Below, piece by piece: positions 17,609 through 27,444 of a stretch of 64,000 bases of DNA. Location: positions 4,526,001 through 4,590,000 of the forward strand of contig NZ_CP003915.1 in assembly GCF_000521505.1 (NCBI RefSeq), in the 5' to 3' direction. Made by a program: the position numbers and the translations under genes. Positions within the stretch are counted from its first letter, which is position 1. Each line of letters begins with the position of its first letter. The stretch comes from Advenella mimigardefordensis DPN7. Its GTDB lineage: Bacteria; Pseudomonadota; Gammaproteobacteria; Burkholderiales; Burkholderiaceae_B. The notes beneath the pieces are model-generated. The model had not been told where the DNA came from. It was given only the letters and a program-made list of their open reading frames with translations, and made no database searches.

Positions 17609-19018
17609 TTATGCATCCCAGGAAACCAGTTTACCCGGATTGAAGATATTATTCGGATCATAAGCATGCTTGATCAACCGCATCAATTGCAGCGCATCCT
17701 CACCATGTTCTTCTTTCAGGAATTCCATTTTGTGAATGCCCACGCCGTGCTCACCCGAGCAGGTGCCGTCCATGCGAATCGCACGCGATACCAGCCGGCG
17801 ATTGATGTTTTCAGACATATCCCATTCCTCACGGCTGTCAGGGTCAATCAGCATCTGCACGTGGAAATTGCCATCGCCCACGTGTCCGACGATAGTGTAC
17901 GGAAAGGGCATGCTTTCAAGTTCCTGGGCTGTTTCGCTCACGCACTCGGCCAGTCGCGAAATCGGCACGCATACATCGGTGGCGACCGAGCGTGAACCGG
18001 GACGCAATTGCAGGCCGGAATAATGTGAATTATGGCGCGCTGTCCAAAGGCGCTTGCGGTCTTCGGGCTTGTCAGCCCATTCGAAGTCCATTCCGCCATT
18101 ATCTTTGGCAATTTCCTGCACGATCTCGGCCTGTTCACGTACACCGGTTTCGCTGCCATGGAATTCGAACAGCAACAGGGGCGTTTCCTTGAGCGTGAGC
18201 TTGCTGTAGGCATTCACGGCCCTCACTGCCCGCGTATCCATGAACTCGACCCTGGCAATGGCTACGCCCGACTGCATGATTTCAATCACCGACTGCACCG
18301 CCGACTCCAGGGTGGGGAAATTGCAGATGGCTGCCGTGACCGCTTCAGGTTGCGGATAGACACGCACGGTCACTTCAACAATGATACCCAGCGTACCCTC
18401 GCTGCCAACAAACAGACGCGTCAGGTCGTAGCCCGATGAAGACTTGCGGGCGCGGCTGCTGGTACGAATCACCTTGCCTTCGGCCGTGACCACTTTCATG
18501 GACACCACGTTCTCGCGCATGGTGCCGTAGCGTACGGCGTTGGTGCCCGAGGCGCGCGTGCTGGTCATGCCGCCAATGGATGCATGTGCGCCGGGGTCTA
18601 TCGGAAAAAACAGACCGGTGTGCCGGATTTCGTCATTAAGCTGGGTACGGATCACGCCGGGCTGCACCGTCACGGTGAAGTCTTCTGCGTTGATGGCCAG
18701 CACCTTGTTCATCTCGGTAAAGTCCAGTGTGATACCGCCCTCGATGGGCAACACATGGCCTTCCAGCGATGAACCAATACCAAACGGCACGACGGGTACT
18801 TTATACTGATTGCAGATTTTAACGGCATCCACCACTTCGTCGGTGTCACGCGGAAAAATAACGGCTTCGGGCGGGCACACCGGGTACGGAGACTCGTCGG
18901 TACCGTGGTGTTCACGCACCGCCATCGAAGTAATAAAACGGTCGCCGAAGCGATCCCTGAAAGCAGCAATGGCTGCTTCGGGAAGGGAACGAATGGCTTT
19001 CTGGTCCAGAACTGTCAT
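17609..19018 (-). CDS. FAD-linked 2-hydroxyacid oxidase (D-lactate dehydrogenase / GlcD type)
   Basis: A 469-residue flavoprotein. The FAD-binding type 4 domain is at about 40-220 (VVPFGIGSSLEGHVLPIEGG, IGGMTSTRASGTNAVRYGTM). The C-terminal FAD-oxidase domain ends with the conserved GTCSGEHGVGIHKMEFL and AYDPNNIFNPGK. Such enzymes oxidise D-lactate, glycolate or similar acids and reduce cytochrome c or quinone. The protein at 34653-36086 is a close paralogue sharing long identical stretches. The gene follows the dehydratase gene after 198 bp and could consume the hydroxyacid released by the pathway. Confidence 0.92.
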   Translation of the reverse strand: MTVLDQKAIRSLPEAAIAAFRDRFGDRFITSMAVREHHGTDESPYPVCPPEAVIFPRDTDEVVDAVKICNQYKVPVVPFGIGSSLEGHVLPIEGGITLDFTEMNKVLAINAEDFTVTVQPGVIRTQLNDEIRHTGLFFPIDPGAHASIGGMTSTRASGTNAVRYGTMRENVVSMKVVTAEGKVIRTSSRARKSSSGYDLTRLFVGSEGTLGIIVEVTVRVYPQPEAVTAAICNFPTLESAVQSVIEIMQSGVAIARVEFMDTRAVRAVNAYSKLTLKETPLLLFEFHGSETGVREQAEIVQEIAKDNGGMDFEWADKPEDRKRLWTARHNSHYSGLQLRPGSRSVATDVCVPISRLAECVSETAQELESMPFPYTIVGHVGDGNFHVQMLIDPDSREEWDMSENINRRLVSRAIRMDGTCSGEHGVGIHKMEFLKEEHGEDALQLMRLIKHAYDPNNIFNPGKLVSWDA

Positions 19019-19057
19019 AGTATGCTCACTGCCTTGCTGTTGACTATGTTGTATTGT

Positions 19058-19073
19058 GTGACCTCTGGGTCAC
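19058..19073. promoter_or_regulatory. short dyad in the gap upstream of the FAD-oxidase gene
   Basis: GTGACC-tctg-GGTCAC is a perfect 6-bp inverted repeat 40 bp upstream of the oxidase start. A further gtgacggtca direct repeat lies at about 19137-19155. It could be an operator for a GntR-type regulator, but evidence is limited to symmetry and position. Confidence 0.3.
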
Positions 19074-19216
19074 GCTATTGAATACGCTATTAAATTTCAA
19101 TGGCTTTCCCGAATGACTTGCGGGGGTCATTAACAGTGACGGTCAGGTGACGGTCATTATCGAATCGCTATTGCATCTGCTCATATGACAAACGCGAATA
19201 GCGACGATAAATAATA

Positions 19217-21001
19217 TTAATGATTATCGCGTGATTCGCCGCGCGTCTGGATGATATCCACATACGCTGTTGCGGATTCCAGGCATGCACCATCGCCCTG
19301 CTGACCCACCATACCGCGGTAGATTTCTTCCCACGGCGTCATGTTCAGCAGCTCCGGTTTCACCCAGGCTGCACGTCGTGCCTCCAGTTCTTCATCGGCA
19401 ATCAATACATCCACCCGACAGGTATTCAGGTCGACCCGTACGGTATCGCCGGTACGCAGCAAGGCCAGCCCGCCCCCTACCACCGATTCAGGCGAAACGT
19501 TCAGAATGGATGGACTGGCGGAGGTACCGCTCTGGCGGCCGTCACCCATGGTTGGCAGCGTATCAATGCCCTTGTTAAGCAGATACGCAGGCGGCTGCAT
19601 ATTGACCACTTCTGCGCCCCCCGGATAGCCTACCGGACCGCTGTTGCGAATCACCAGAATGGATTTTTCATCAATGCCCAATGCCGGATCTTCAATACGA
19701 TCGTGATAATCCTCAGGCCCTTCGAAAACAAATGCTTTCAGATCCATCACGTTAGGGTGCGCCGGATCGGACAGGAAGCGGGCGCGGAATTTTTCATCGA
19801 TCACGCTGGTTTTGATGACCGCGTTGTCAAACAGATTACCGGTCAGCACAACGTAACCAGCCGCCTCTTTAAGCGGTGTCGCGTAAGCGCGAATCACCTC
19901 ACGATCCGGGGCGGGGACGGCGGCCAGATTTTCAGCCAGCGTCTTGCCGGTTACAGTCATGGCGGCGCCGTTCACTTTGCCGGCATCCAGCAGCTCTTTC
20001 ATCACTGCCGGAACGCCTCCGGCACGGTGGAACGCTTCCCCAAGAAAGCGCCCTGCCGGCTGACAGTCTACCAGTAACGGAATATCCGGTCCCAGACGCT
20101 GCCAGTCTGCCAGCGTGTGATCCACACCCATATGACGGGCAATGGCCACCATATGAATCGGACAGTTGGATGATCCGCCCAGTGCTGCGGCGGCAACCAC
20201 AGCGTTCTCAAACGCAGCCTGGGTCATGATATCGGATGGACGCAGATTTTCCCGGACCATATCAACAATGCGACGGCCGGTTTCGTAGGCCATCCAGCCG
20301 CGCTCGCGATAGGGTCCTGGAATGGCCGCGCAGCCTGGCAATGACATGCCGAGGGCTTCAGCCAGGGAGTTCATGGACAACGCCGTGCCCATGGTATTGC
20401 AGTGACCCACCGACGGCGCGGAGGAAGCCACATTATTCATGAATTCGTCATAGCCGATTTCACCGGCGGACAGACGCTTGCGGGCATCCCACACAACCGT
20501 GCCGGAACCCGCCAGCTTGCCTTTCCACCAACCGTCGAGCATAGGGCCGCCCGACAGTACGATGGCAGGAATATTGACCGTGGCCGCTGCCATCAGGCAT
20601 GCCGGCGTGGTTTTGTCGCAGCCGGTAGTGAGCACGACACCATCCAGTGGATAGCCGTGCAGGATTTCAACCAGGCCCAGATACGCCAGGTTGCGATCCA
20701 GGGCTGCGGTCGGTCGCTTGCCGGTTTCCTGAATAGGGTGTACCGGAAACTCCAGCGGAATGCCCCCCATATCACGAATGCCATCGCGCACCCGGGTTGC
20801 CAGATCCATATGGTGACGATTGCAGGGCGACAGATCGGAACCCGTTTGGGCAATGCCGATAATCGGCTTGCCCGACTGTAACTCCTCCCTGGTAATACCG
20901 TAATTCATATAGCGTTCGATATACAGGGCAGTCATGCCTGGGTTGGCCGGATTATCAAACCACCGGCGGCTGCGCAAAGGCTTTTTTTCTGACGTAGACA
21001 T
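19217..21001 (-). CDS. IlvD/Edd family sugar-acid dehydratase
   Basis: A 594-residue dehydratase. The Fe-S ligands are at Cys60 (DLSPCN), Cys128 (TTGCDKTTPAC) and Cys201 (GHCNTMG). The C-terminal part has GYPGGAEVVNMQPP and GDGRQSGTSASPSILN. The match is to the pentonate/hexonate dehydratases (arabinonate, xylonate and galactonate type) and not to IlvD proper, since the N-terminal RRWFDNPANPGMTALYIER is typical of that branch. The enzyme removes water from an aldonic acid to give a 2-keto-3-deoxy acid. It lies directly downstream of the TRAP dctP gene (33 bp). Confidence 0.93.
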   Translation of the reverse strand: MSTSEKKPLRSRRWFDNPANPGMTALYIERYMNYGITREELQSGKPIIGIAQTGSDLSPCNRHHMDLATRVRDGIRDMGGIPLEFPVHPIQETGKRPTAALDRNLAYLGLVEILHGYPLDGVVLTTGCDKTTPACLMAAATVNIPAIVLSGGPMLDGWWKGKLAGSGTVVWDARKRLSAGEIGYDEFMNNVASSAPSVGHCNTMGTALSMNSLAEALGMSLPGCAAIPGPYRERGWMAYETGRRIVDMVRENLRPSDIMTQAAFENAVVAAAALGGSSNCPIHMVAIARHMGVDHTLADWQRLGPDIPLLVDCQPAGRFLGEAFHRAGGVPAVMKELLDAGKVNGAAMTVTGKTLAENLAAVPAPDREVIRAYATPLKEAAGYVVLTGNLFDNAVIKTSVIDEKFRARFLSDPAHPNVMDLKAFVFEGPEDYHDRIEDPALGIDEKSILVIRNSGPVGYPGGAEVVNMQPPAYLLNKGIDTLPTMGDGRQSGTSASPSILNVSPESVVGGGLALLRTGDTVRVDLNTCRVDVLIADEELEARRAAWVKPELLNMTPWEEIYRGMVGQQGDGACLESATAYVDIIQTRGESRDNH

Positions 21002-21034
21002 AACGGGTTCCTTCTATTTCAAATGTAATAATAC

Positions 21035-22054
21035 TCAGGCACCGGAAGCCTTTTTGGCTGCGTCCAGAACACCTTCAACGGTTTCCTTGCCGATCTTCGC
21101 TTTCAGGCTTTCCACAATGGGGGCCACTTTTTCACGAATTTTCTCTCTTTCTTCGGTTGAAAACTCGGCAACTTTAACGTTGTGCTCTTTCAGATATTTA
21201 AGTGCATCTTCGTTGCCCTGACGGCTGGCTTTACGCTGAAATGCCTGGCTGTCAGCCGCGGCCTGTGTGATCACGTCTTTTTCATCCTGAGACAACTGAT
21301 CAAACCATTTTTTGGAGGCAAGGAATACAAACGGCGTATAAACGTGGTTCGAGAGTGTCAGGTAAGGCTGCACTTCATAGAATTTACTGGTCTGGATGGT
21401 GGACAGCGGATTTTCCTGACCATCTACGGTTTTGGTTTCCAGCGCAGTGAACAGTTCCGTAAACGGCATTGGAATCGCATTGGCACCCAGTCCCTTGAAT
21501 ACGCTCAGGGCAACCTGATTCTGCATCACACGCAGTTTAATGCCGCCAATATCATCCAGTTTGGAGATTTCATGACGGGAGTTGGTGATATTGCGGAAGC
21601 CATTTTCCCAGTAGTTCAAACCAATCAGGCCCTTGGCCGGCAGTTTATCCAGCAGTTTCTTGCCTTCAGGACCGTCCAGTACCGTGTCTGCGACTTTTTC
21701 ATTGTCGAACAGGAAGGGCAGGTCAAATACACCGAACTCAGGAATCAGGCTGGCAATCGGTGCGGTAGACACGAATGTGATTTCTCCGGAGCCGCTGATC
21801 AGGGAATTGATCAACTGTTCATCAGGTCCCAGGGCGCCATTGCCGAAAGTCTTGACTTTCATTTTGCCGTCGCTCAGTTTGCTGACCACTTCGGCAAAGT
21901 GTGCCGATGCCTTGCCGGTCGGGCTGTCATCGGCCAGACCGTAGCCAAAGCGGATAATGCGCGGCTTGATGTCCTTGGCCCATACGGCCGCCGAACCCAT
22001 GCCCAGCAGCGCGACGGCTGTCAGGCTTGCAACTGTCTTTTTCAATCGTTTCAT
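21035..22054 (-). CDS. dctP: TRAP transporter substrate-binding protein DctP
   Basis: A 339-residue periplasmic protein with a signal peptide (MKRLKKTVASLTAVALLGMG, cleavage near VWAKD). The body shows the DctP pattern RFGYGLADDSPTGKASAHFA, the substrate-carboxylate Arg in GGIKLRVMQNQ and the following FTELFTALETKTVDGQENP. It supplies the TRAP permease encoded by the two genes upstream. The order dctQ-dctM-dctP-dehydratase suggests that the imported substrate is the aldonic or uronic acid that the dehydratase uses. Confidence 0.93.
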   Translation of the reverse strand: MKRLKKTVASLTAVALLGMGSAAVWAKDIKPRIIRFGYGLADDSPTGKASAHFAEVVSKLSDGKMKVKTFGNGALGPDEQLINSLISGSGEITFVSTAPIASLIPEFGVFDLPFLFDNEKVADTVLDGPEGKKLLDKLPAKGLIGLNYWENGFRNITNSRHEISKLDDIGGIKLRVMQNQVALSVFKGLGANAIPMPFTELFTALETKTVDGQENPLSTIQTSKFYEVQPYLTLSNHVYTPFVFLASKKWFDQLSQDEKDVITQAAADSQAFQRKASRQGNEDALKYLKEHNVKVAEFSTEEREKIREKVAPIVESLKAKIGKETVEGVLDAAKKASGA

Positions 22055-22088
22055 GTTTATCTCTCCAGGATATAGGTATAGTTGCAGA

Positions 22089-23369
22089 TCAATAGAACCA
22101 GTTCATCGGTACCGTGACAATCTGCGGGAAAATCACAAGCAACAGAATCAGCAGGGTGTAGGCGGCCACGTAAGGCCAGACCCCCTTGATGATGTCTTCC
22201 ATGCGAATGCGGGCAACACCGCAGACCACATTCAGCACGGTTCCTACCGGTGGTGTCAGCAGGCCGGCGCAACCGACCATGATGAAGATCACCCCGAAGT
22301 ACGTCGGATCAATACCGGCTTCCTTGATGACCGGCATCAGCACCGGCGCCAGGATCAGAATCGTTGGCGTCAGGTCCATGGCCGTGCCCACCAGCGTGAG
22401 CAAGATCACCAGCACAATCATCAGCAGCGTAGGCGAGTCTACCAACGGCCCCAGCAGGGAGATCAGTTCCTTGGGCAAATCGGCCAGGGTGATCATATAA
22501 GAAGTGACCAGTGCGGCTGCGACCAGGAACATCACCACACTGGTGGTGGTCGCGGCATTAACCAGCAATTTCATCAAGTGACCTGGCTTGATTTCGCGAT
22601 AGATCACCATGCCCACGAACAGCGCATAAACCGCCGCCACTGCGGCCGCCTCGGTCGGCGTGAAAATACCGAAACGCAGACCGCCGATGATGATGACAGG
22701 CAACACCAATGCCCAGCCCGATTCACGCAATGCCTTCATCCTGACAGGCCAGGGTTCCTTGGGAAAAGGCTTGAAGCTGGTTGAGCGGCGTGCGACAAAC
22801 GTCCATACCATGACCAGAGTTAGGCCCATCAGCAATCCCGGTACAATACCGGCCATGAACAGCTTGGTAACCGAGATATTGGTCGCCACACCGAAAATAA
22901 TAAACGAAATGGAAGGCGGAATGATGGGTGCAATAATGCCACCGGCTGCAATCAGGCCGCAAGACTGTTTCAGATCATAGCCGCGATTGCGCAGCATGGG
23001 CACCAGCATGGCGGCCAGGGCTGCCGAATCGGCCACGGCCGAACCCGAGAGTGCGGCCAGCAACACACTTGCCATAATCGCAACATAGCCCAGCCCGCCA
23101 TGCACGTGACCCACCAGCGTACTGGCCAGGGCCACCATGCGGCGCGACATGCCGCCGGCATTCATGGCTTCGCCAGCCAGCATGAACAAAGGAACAGCCA
23201 TAAGGGAGAAATTGTCGGCGCCGGCCAGCATATTCTGCGCCAGGATCTGCACATCAAAGAAGTCCAGATAGAACATCAGGCCGATGGCCGACAGCAGCAG
23301 CGCAAATGCGATTGGCATGCCAAATGCCATAAAGCCGAGCAGTACGGAAAGAAAGATGGTTACGGTCAT
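22089..23369 (-). CDS. dctM: TRAP transporter large permease DctM
   Basis: A 426-residue membrane protein, the standard DctM length, with about twelve hydrophobic segments. Family motifs include VPLFMLAGEAMNAGGMSRRMV, ALSGSAVADSAALAAMLVPML, GGIIAPIIPPSISFIIFG and GLLTPPVGTVLNVVCG. It couples Na+ influx to uptake of the acid delivered by DctP. Its start lies 19 bp after dctQ. Confidence 0.94.
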   Translation of the reverse strand: MTVTIFLSVLLGFMAFGMPIAFALLLSAIGLMFYLDFFDVQILAQNMLAGADNFSLMAVPLFMLAGEAMNAGGMSRRMVALASTLVGHVHGGLGYVAIMASVLLAALSGSAVADSAALAAMLVPMLRNRGYDLKQSCGLIAAGGIIAPIIPPSISFIIFGVATNISVTKLFMAGIVPGLLMGLTLVMVWTFVARRSTSFKPFPKEPWPVRMKALRESGWALVLPVIIIGGLRFGIFTPTEAAAVAAVYALFVGMVIYREIKPGHLMKLLVNAATTTSVVMFLVAAALVTSYMITLADLPKELISLLGPLVDSPTLLMIVLVILLTLVGTAMDLTPTILILAPVLMPVIKEAGIDPTYFGVIFIMVGCAGLLTPPVGTVLNVVCGVARIRMEDIIKGVWPYVAAYTLLILLLVIFPQIVTVPMNWFY

Positions 23370-23388
23370 ATTGGTTTCCTGTTACTCG

Positions 23389-23946
23389 TTATTCCATATC
23401 TTCGACGCTGTCGACTGCGGTTCTGAAACGGTGCTGATAGCTGCGATCCGCCGGCGTCATAATGGCGATCGCGATATCGCCTATGGCCAGCACAAACATC
23501 GCTATCGCACTGAACCACACCATGCCGCTGAACAGGGCCTGCGACCAGCCCGTGACCGGCAGCGCCGTGTTGGCGCCAATCACCATTTGATCCCAGCCGC
23601 CCTGCATCAGCAGCCAGAGTATCCACATGATGACGAGCTGGCGCAGGATATGAATGATTTTCTGCGCCATGATCGGCAGGCGGTCCAGCAGCATGTTTAC
23701 ACCCAGATGCTGCTTGGTGCGAAACGCGATGACTGTACCCAGGAAAATCAGCCAGACAAAGGACATCCGGGCGACTTCCTCGGAAATGGTAATACCCGAG
23801 TTAAAGCCGTACCTGAGCACAACGTTGCCGAACACCAGCAACAGCATCACCAACACGCAAAGCCCCAATACATAGGTCAGGGCTTTTTCGGCTGTCCTGG
23901 TGATTGCTGCTACCGATTGGAAAACAGGGCTTTCCAGTATCGTCAT
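23389..23946 (-). CDS. dctQ: TRAP transporter small permease DctQ
   Basis: A 185-residue protein with four hydrophobic helices and the DctQ features GFNSGITISEEVARMSFVWLI and AFRTKQHLGVNMLLDRLP. Start ATG 23946 is supported by AAAGGAGATATTA upstream; the frame extends to 24036. First of the three TRAP genes, 113 bp downstream of the SDR gene. Confidence 0.92.
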   Translation of the reverse strand: MTILESPVFQSVAAITRTAEKALTYVLGLCVLVMLLLVFGNVVLRYGFNSGITISEEVARMSFVWLIFLGTVIAFRTKQHLGVNMLLDRLPIMAQKIIHILRQLVIMWILWLLMQGGWDQMVIGANTALPVTGWSQALFSGMVWFSAIAMFVLAIGDIAIAIMTPADRSYQHRFRTAVDSVEDME

Positions 23947-24059
23947 TAATATCTCCTTTATTACAAATGCCATAACGCTTCTGGCGGCATGGATCATTTT
24001 TCTGCGTTGTGCCCCATGTATGGAACACCATCGCATGAATGTGTGACGCTATGGTGTCG

Positions 24060-24812
24060 TCAATAGGTTGCCCGTCCACCAGACAGATCAAATACCGCAC
24101 CAGTGCTGAATGCACATTCTTCAGACGCCAGCCAGCAAATCATGGAGGCCGCCTCATCCACGGCAAGGAACCGCTTCATGGGGATTTTGGACAACATATA
24201 ATCAATATGTTCCTGTGACATTGAATCGAAGATTTCAGTCCTGGCCGCTGCAGGCGTAATGGCATTCACCAGAATATTGCGCTCGGCCAGTTCTTTGCCC
24301 AACGATTTGGTCAGCCCGATCAGGCCGGCTTTGGAAGCACTGTAATGCGATGCATTCGGATTGCCTTCTTTGCCGGCAATTGAAGCGATATTCACAATGC
24401 GACCGTAGCCGTTTTTCAGCATGGCGGGTACCAGCACACGGCAGGTATAGTAAGGTGCCATCAGGTTGGTCTGTACCACCTGTTGCCATACGGCCGGGTC
24501 CAGTTCCCAGGTCACGGCATTGCCACCGGTAATGCCGGCGTTGTTCACCAGAATATCAACCTTGCCATGCTGCTGCACCGTATCTTCGGCGGCTTTTTCT
24601 ACCGCAGCCAGATCGGTCAGGTCCAGCGCATGTGCCGTTACCTTGCCCAGTGCCTCCAGTTGCTGGCGCGATTGCTCAAGCCTGGCCGCATCCAGATCCC
24701 ACAGCGCAACCGAGGCGCCAGACTCCAGCATGCGCTTTGCGGCGGCCAGGCCAATACCGCGTGCGCCGCCGGTAATGACGGCAACGCGGTTCTGTAAACT
24801 GTTCTGACTCAT
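24060..24812 (-). CDS. short-chain dehydrogenase/reductase
   Basis: A 250-residue classical SDR: TGGARGIG at 14-21, NNAG at 90-93, Ser144, YSASK at 157-161, ending in GAVFDLSGGRATY. Its place among a dehydratase, a FAH-type hydrolase and acid transporters makes a 2-keto-3-deoxy-acid 4-dehydrogenase role attractive, as in the known non-phosphorylative L-rhamnose and L-fucose routes. It differs clearly from the DHRS6-like SDR at 1246. It lies 19 bp after the Ldh2-type gene, consistent with one operon. Confidence 0.9.
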   Translation of the reverse strand: MSQNSLQNRVAVITGGARGIGLAAAKRMLESGASVALWDLDAARLEQSRQQLEALGKVTAHALDLTDLAAVEKAAEDTVQQHGKVDILVNNAGITGGNAVTWELDPAVWQQVVQTNLMAPYYTCRVLVPAMLKNGYGRIVNIASIAGKEGNPNASHYSASKAGLIGLTKSLGKELAERNILVNAITPAAARTEIFDSMSQEHIDYMLSKIPMKRFLAVDEAASMICWLASEECAFSTGAVFDLSGGRATY

Positions 24813-24831
24813 TGTCTATCCTTGTTGTAGA

Positions 24832-25905
24832 TTAAAGTGTGGCTGGCATGCTGATGCCATAGTTTTGTGCAGATTCCCGCAACAGTGGCGTAATAGAGGG
24901 ATGCAGAAGAACGCCGTTTTGCTTCTGCTGTTCATACAATGCCAGGCCGCGGTCGCCAGGCATGCGTACATTGTCAAAACCTTCGCGAGGCGGATTGTTG
25001 CGGCAGGCATCGGCGATCCAGTCCATCTGGCGCAGGAACGCGTCTTCGCCCCCGAAAGCGGCGGGGTCATACAGGCTCACAAACACGGTTGCACCCCAGC
25101 CCTGGACGTTGTCGGCTCTGCCGTAGCCAGCCAGGCCGCCGGTCAGCGCTTCGATCAGCAGTGCCAGACCGAAACCCTTGTGCCCTACCGACAGGCCGCC
25201 CAGTGGCAGGATGGTGCCTGGCGGGTCTTGCGACAGTACGGCAGGATCACGCGTTGGTTTGCCGGTGCTGTCAATCAGCCATTCTTCGTCGAATTGCTTG
25301 CCGGCCTTGGCCAGACGACCACTCATACCGTTGGTGGTGATCGACGCTGAAATATCAACCAGAAAGGGCGACGCTGACGGTATGCCAATTGCAATTGGAT
25401 TCGGGGTGAAAACGGCGCGGGTACCGCCAAACGGCGCCACACTCTGGCCCGAGGGGTCAGAACAGCTCAGCACAATCAGCATCTTTTCCCGAACTGCCCG
25501 CAACAGATAACTGGCCAGGCAGGCGATGTGATGGCTTTGACGAATGACAGCAGTAGCGGTGCCATATTGGCGTGCGCGCGGCAGCAGCATATCAATGGCC
25601 TGATTTACCAGCCACGGTCCCGGCAGACGCTGCCCGTTCAGCAGCAGTGATGCGCCTTTATCGGACAGCACCTCGGCGCTGCCCTGCTTGCTCATCTTGC
25701 CTTGTTCAATCTGCTGCAGGTAGGGGTTGAGCAGTGCCAGCCCGTGCGTGGTGTGGCCCAGCAGATCGCCATCGAGCAGCACCTCGGCCACATTGCGTGC
25801 AATCTCATCCGAGACGCCGGCTGCAACCAGCAGCGCCTGTGCAAATTCGCGCAATGCGTCGGCATCATAGCGTTCGCCAGCCTGTTGTTGTAACGTGTGG
25901 TTCAT
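24832..25905 (-). CDS. Ldh2 / malate-L-lactate dehydrogenase family oxidoreductase
   Basis: A 357-residue member of the same family as the protein at 15515-16510. Conserved segments are GHTTHGLALLNPYLQ near residue 55, IRQSHHIACLASYLLRAV with the catalytic His near 130, then FTPNPIAIGIPS and GHKGFGLALLIEALTGGLAG. Substrates in the family range from malate and L-lactate to ureidoglycolate and 2-keto-3-deoxy or diketo sugar acids. Its ATGA start overlaps the tctA stop, tying it to the transporter and suggesting that it acts on the imported acid. Confidence 0.9.
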   Translation of the reverse strand: MNHTLQQQAGERYDADALREFAQALLVAAGVSDEIARNVAEVLLDGDLLGHTTHGLALLNPYLQQIEQGKMSKQGSAEVLSDKGASLLLNGQRLPGPWLVNQAIDMLLPRARQYGTATAVIRQSHHIACLASYLLRAVREKMLIVLSCSDPSGQSVAPFGGTRAVFTPNPIAIGIPSASPFLVDISASITTNGMSGRLAKAGKQFDEEWLIDSTGKPTRDPAVLSQDPPGTILPLGGLSVGHKGFGLALLIEALTGGLAGYGRADNVQGWGATVFVSLYDPAAFGGEDAFLRQMDWIADACRNNPPREGFDNVRMPGDRGLALYEQQKQNGVLLHPSITPLLRESAQNYGISMPATL

Positions 25906-27440
25906 GTCGTGATTCCAGGTTTAGTCACCGGGTCTTCATTACCACCGGCGGGTGGCTTGGATTTACCGAAGAACAGTTTGATAAGAGGAATAGCCCAGAT
26001 CAGAATGGCCACCACGCCCAGCACGGCAGCAATAGGCCGGCTGAAGAACATGGCGAAGTCGCCGTCAGCCTTGATCATGGATGAAATAAAGTTCTCTTCA
26101 AGCATGCCGCCCAGCACCACGCCCAGCACGGCCGGCGCAATTGGAAATTCGTTTTCTTCCATGACATAGGCCAGCAGACCCATCAGCATCATAATGATGA
26201 CGTCGAACGGGCTATTGTTGATCGCAAACGTGCCCACAATACTGAACAGCAGGATGATCGGCATTAACAGAGAACGCGGTACCTGCAGCACGTTTCGGGC
26301 AATTTTGACCAGCGCATAGCCCAGTGGCAGCATCATGATATTGGCAATAATGAACACCAGAAAAATGGAGTACATTTCAACTGCATTAGTGGTAAAAATC
26401 ATCGGGCCCGGTGTGAGATTTTTCATATACAGCACCCCCACCACAATCGCAGTAATGGAGTCACCCGGAATACCGAAGACCAGTGCAGGAATCCAGGCAC
26501 CTGCCAGTGCGGAATTGTTTGAGGCGCCCGCTTCGACAATCCCTTCAACGTGCCCGGTGCCGAATTTTTCCGGTTCTTTGGAAAACTTCTTGCTAATGCC
26601 GTAGGACATCCAGGCCGCAATATCGGCGCCCGCGCCAGGCAATGCACCAACAATCGTCCCCAGCACGCTGCCACGCAAAATGGATGCAGGATATTTTTTG
26701 GTCAGCTTCCACATACCGGTAAAAATATTACCGATCTGTGCCTTGACCTCGCCCAGGTTGTCCTGTGAATTGACCGCGTAACGCAACACCTCGGCAATGG
26801 CGAACATACCCACCATCATCGGCAGCAATGTCACCCCATTCATCAGGTCTTCATTACCGAAGGTAAAGCGCGGATAGGCAGCCGGGTTATTCATGCCCAC
26901 ACAAGCGAGCAGCAGGCCGATCAAAAGAGAGACAAACCCTTTGAGCTGACTGGCTGGCGAGATAACAATCGCGCAGGACAAACCAAGCACGACCAGCCAG
27001 AAAAATTCGTAGGAGGAAAAATTCAGCGCAAAGTTGGCCAGCATGGGCGCGCAGGTAATCAGTACAATCGTGCCGAACAGCCCACCCACAAACGAGAACA
27101 CAATGCTGGCACCCAGCGCCTGGTCTGCCAGACCCTTGCGCGTCATATTGTAGGCTTCGTCGGTGTAGGCCGCCGAGGACGGCGTACCCGGGATCCTTAG
27201 CAAACACCCGGGTACATCGCCGGACGTAATGGCCATGGCGGTGGAGGTAACCATCATGGCAATAGCAGGAACGGCGTCCATGAAAAAGGTTACGGGCACC
27301 AGCAGGGCCACGGCCATGGTGGCGCTCAGTCCCGGAATGGCGCCCACAAACAGACCGAAAATCGCCGCTACCAGAATCACGCCCAGCACAAACGGGTCGG
27401 TCACCTGACCCAATGCAGCAGTAAGATTGCTCATAAACAT
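25902..27440 (-). CDS. tctA: tripartite tricarboxylate transporter, large permease TctA
   Basis: A 512-residue TctA-family permease. Motifs include LFVGAIPGLSATMAVALLVP, ITSGDVPGCLLRIPGTPSS, GALPGAGADIAAWMSYGISK and NSALAGAWIPALVFGIPGDS. A longer hydrophilic C-terminal tail (FFGKSKPPAGGNEDPVTKPG) distinguishes it from the copy at 2310. It lies 4 bp after tctB and overlaps the following dehydrogenase gene by 4 bp. Confidence 0.93.
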   Translation of the reverse strand: MFMSNLTAALGQVTDPFVLGVILVAAIFGLFVGAIPGLSATMAVALLVPVTFFMDAVPAIAMMVTSTAMAITSGDVPGCLLRIPGTPSSAAYTDEAYNMTRKGLADQALGASIVFSFVGGLFGTIVLITCAPMLANFALNFSSYEFFWLVVLGLSCAIVISPASQLKGFVSLLIGLLLACVGMNNPAAYPRFTFGNEDLMNGVTLLPMMVGMFAIAEVLRYAVNSQDNLGEVKAQIGNIFTGMWKLTKKYPASILRGSVLGTIVGALPGAGADIAAWMSYGISKKFSKEPEKFGTGHVEGIVEAGASNNSALAGAWIPALVFGIPGDSITAIVVGVLYMKNLTPGPMIFTTNAVEMYSIFLVFIIANIMMLPLGYALVKIARNVLQVPRSLLMPIILLFSIVGTFAINNSPFDVIIMMLMGLLAYVMEENEFPIAPAVLGVVLGGMLEENFISSMIKADGDFAMFFSRPIAAVLGVVAILIWAIPLIKLFFGKSKPPAGGNEDPVTKPGITT

Positions 27441-27444
27441 AGGG

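Noticed and set aside
21182..22075. Plus-strand 297-codon frame opposite dctP
   Set aside because: It is the complement of a clear TRAP binding-protein gene, and its composition reflects that gene's codons.
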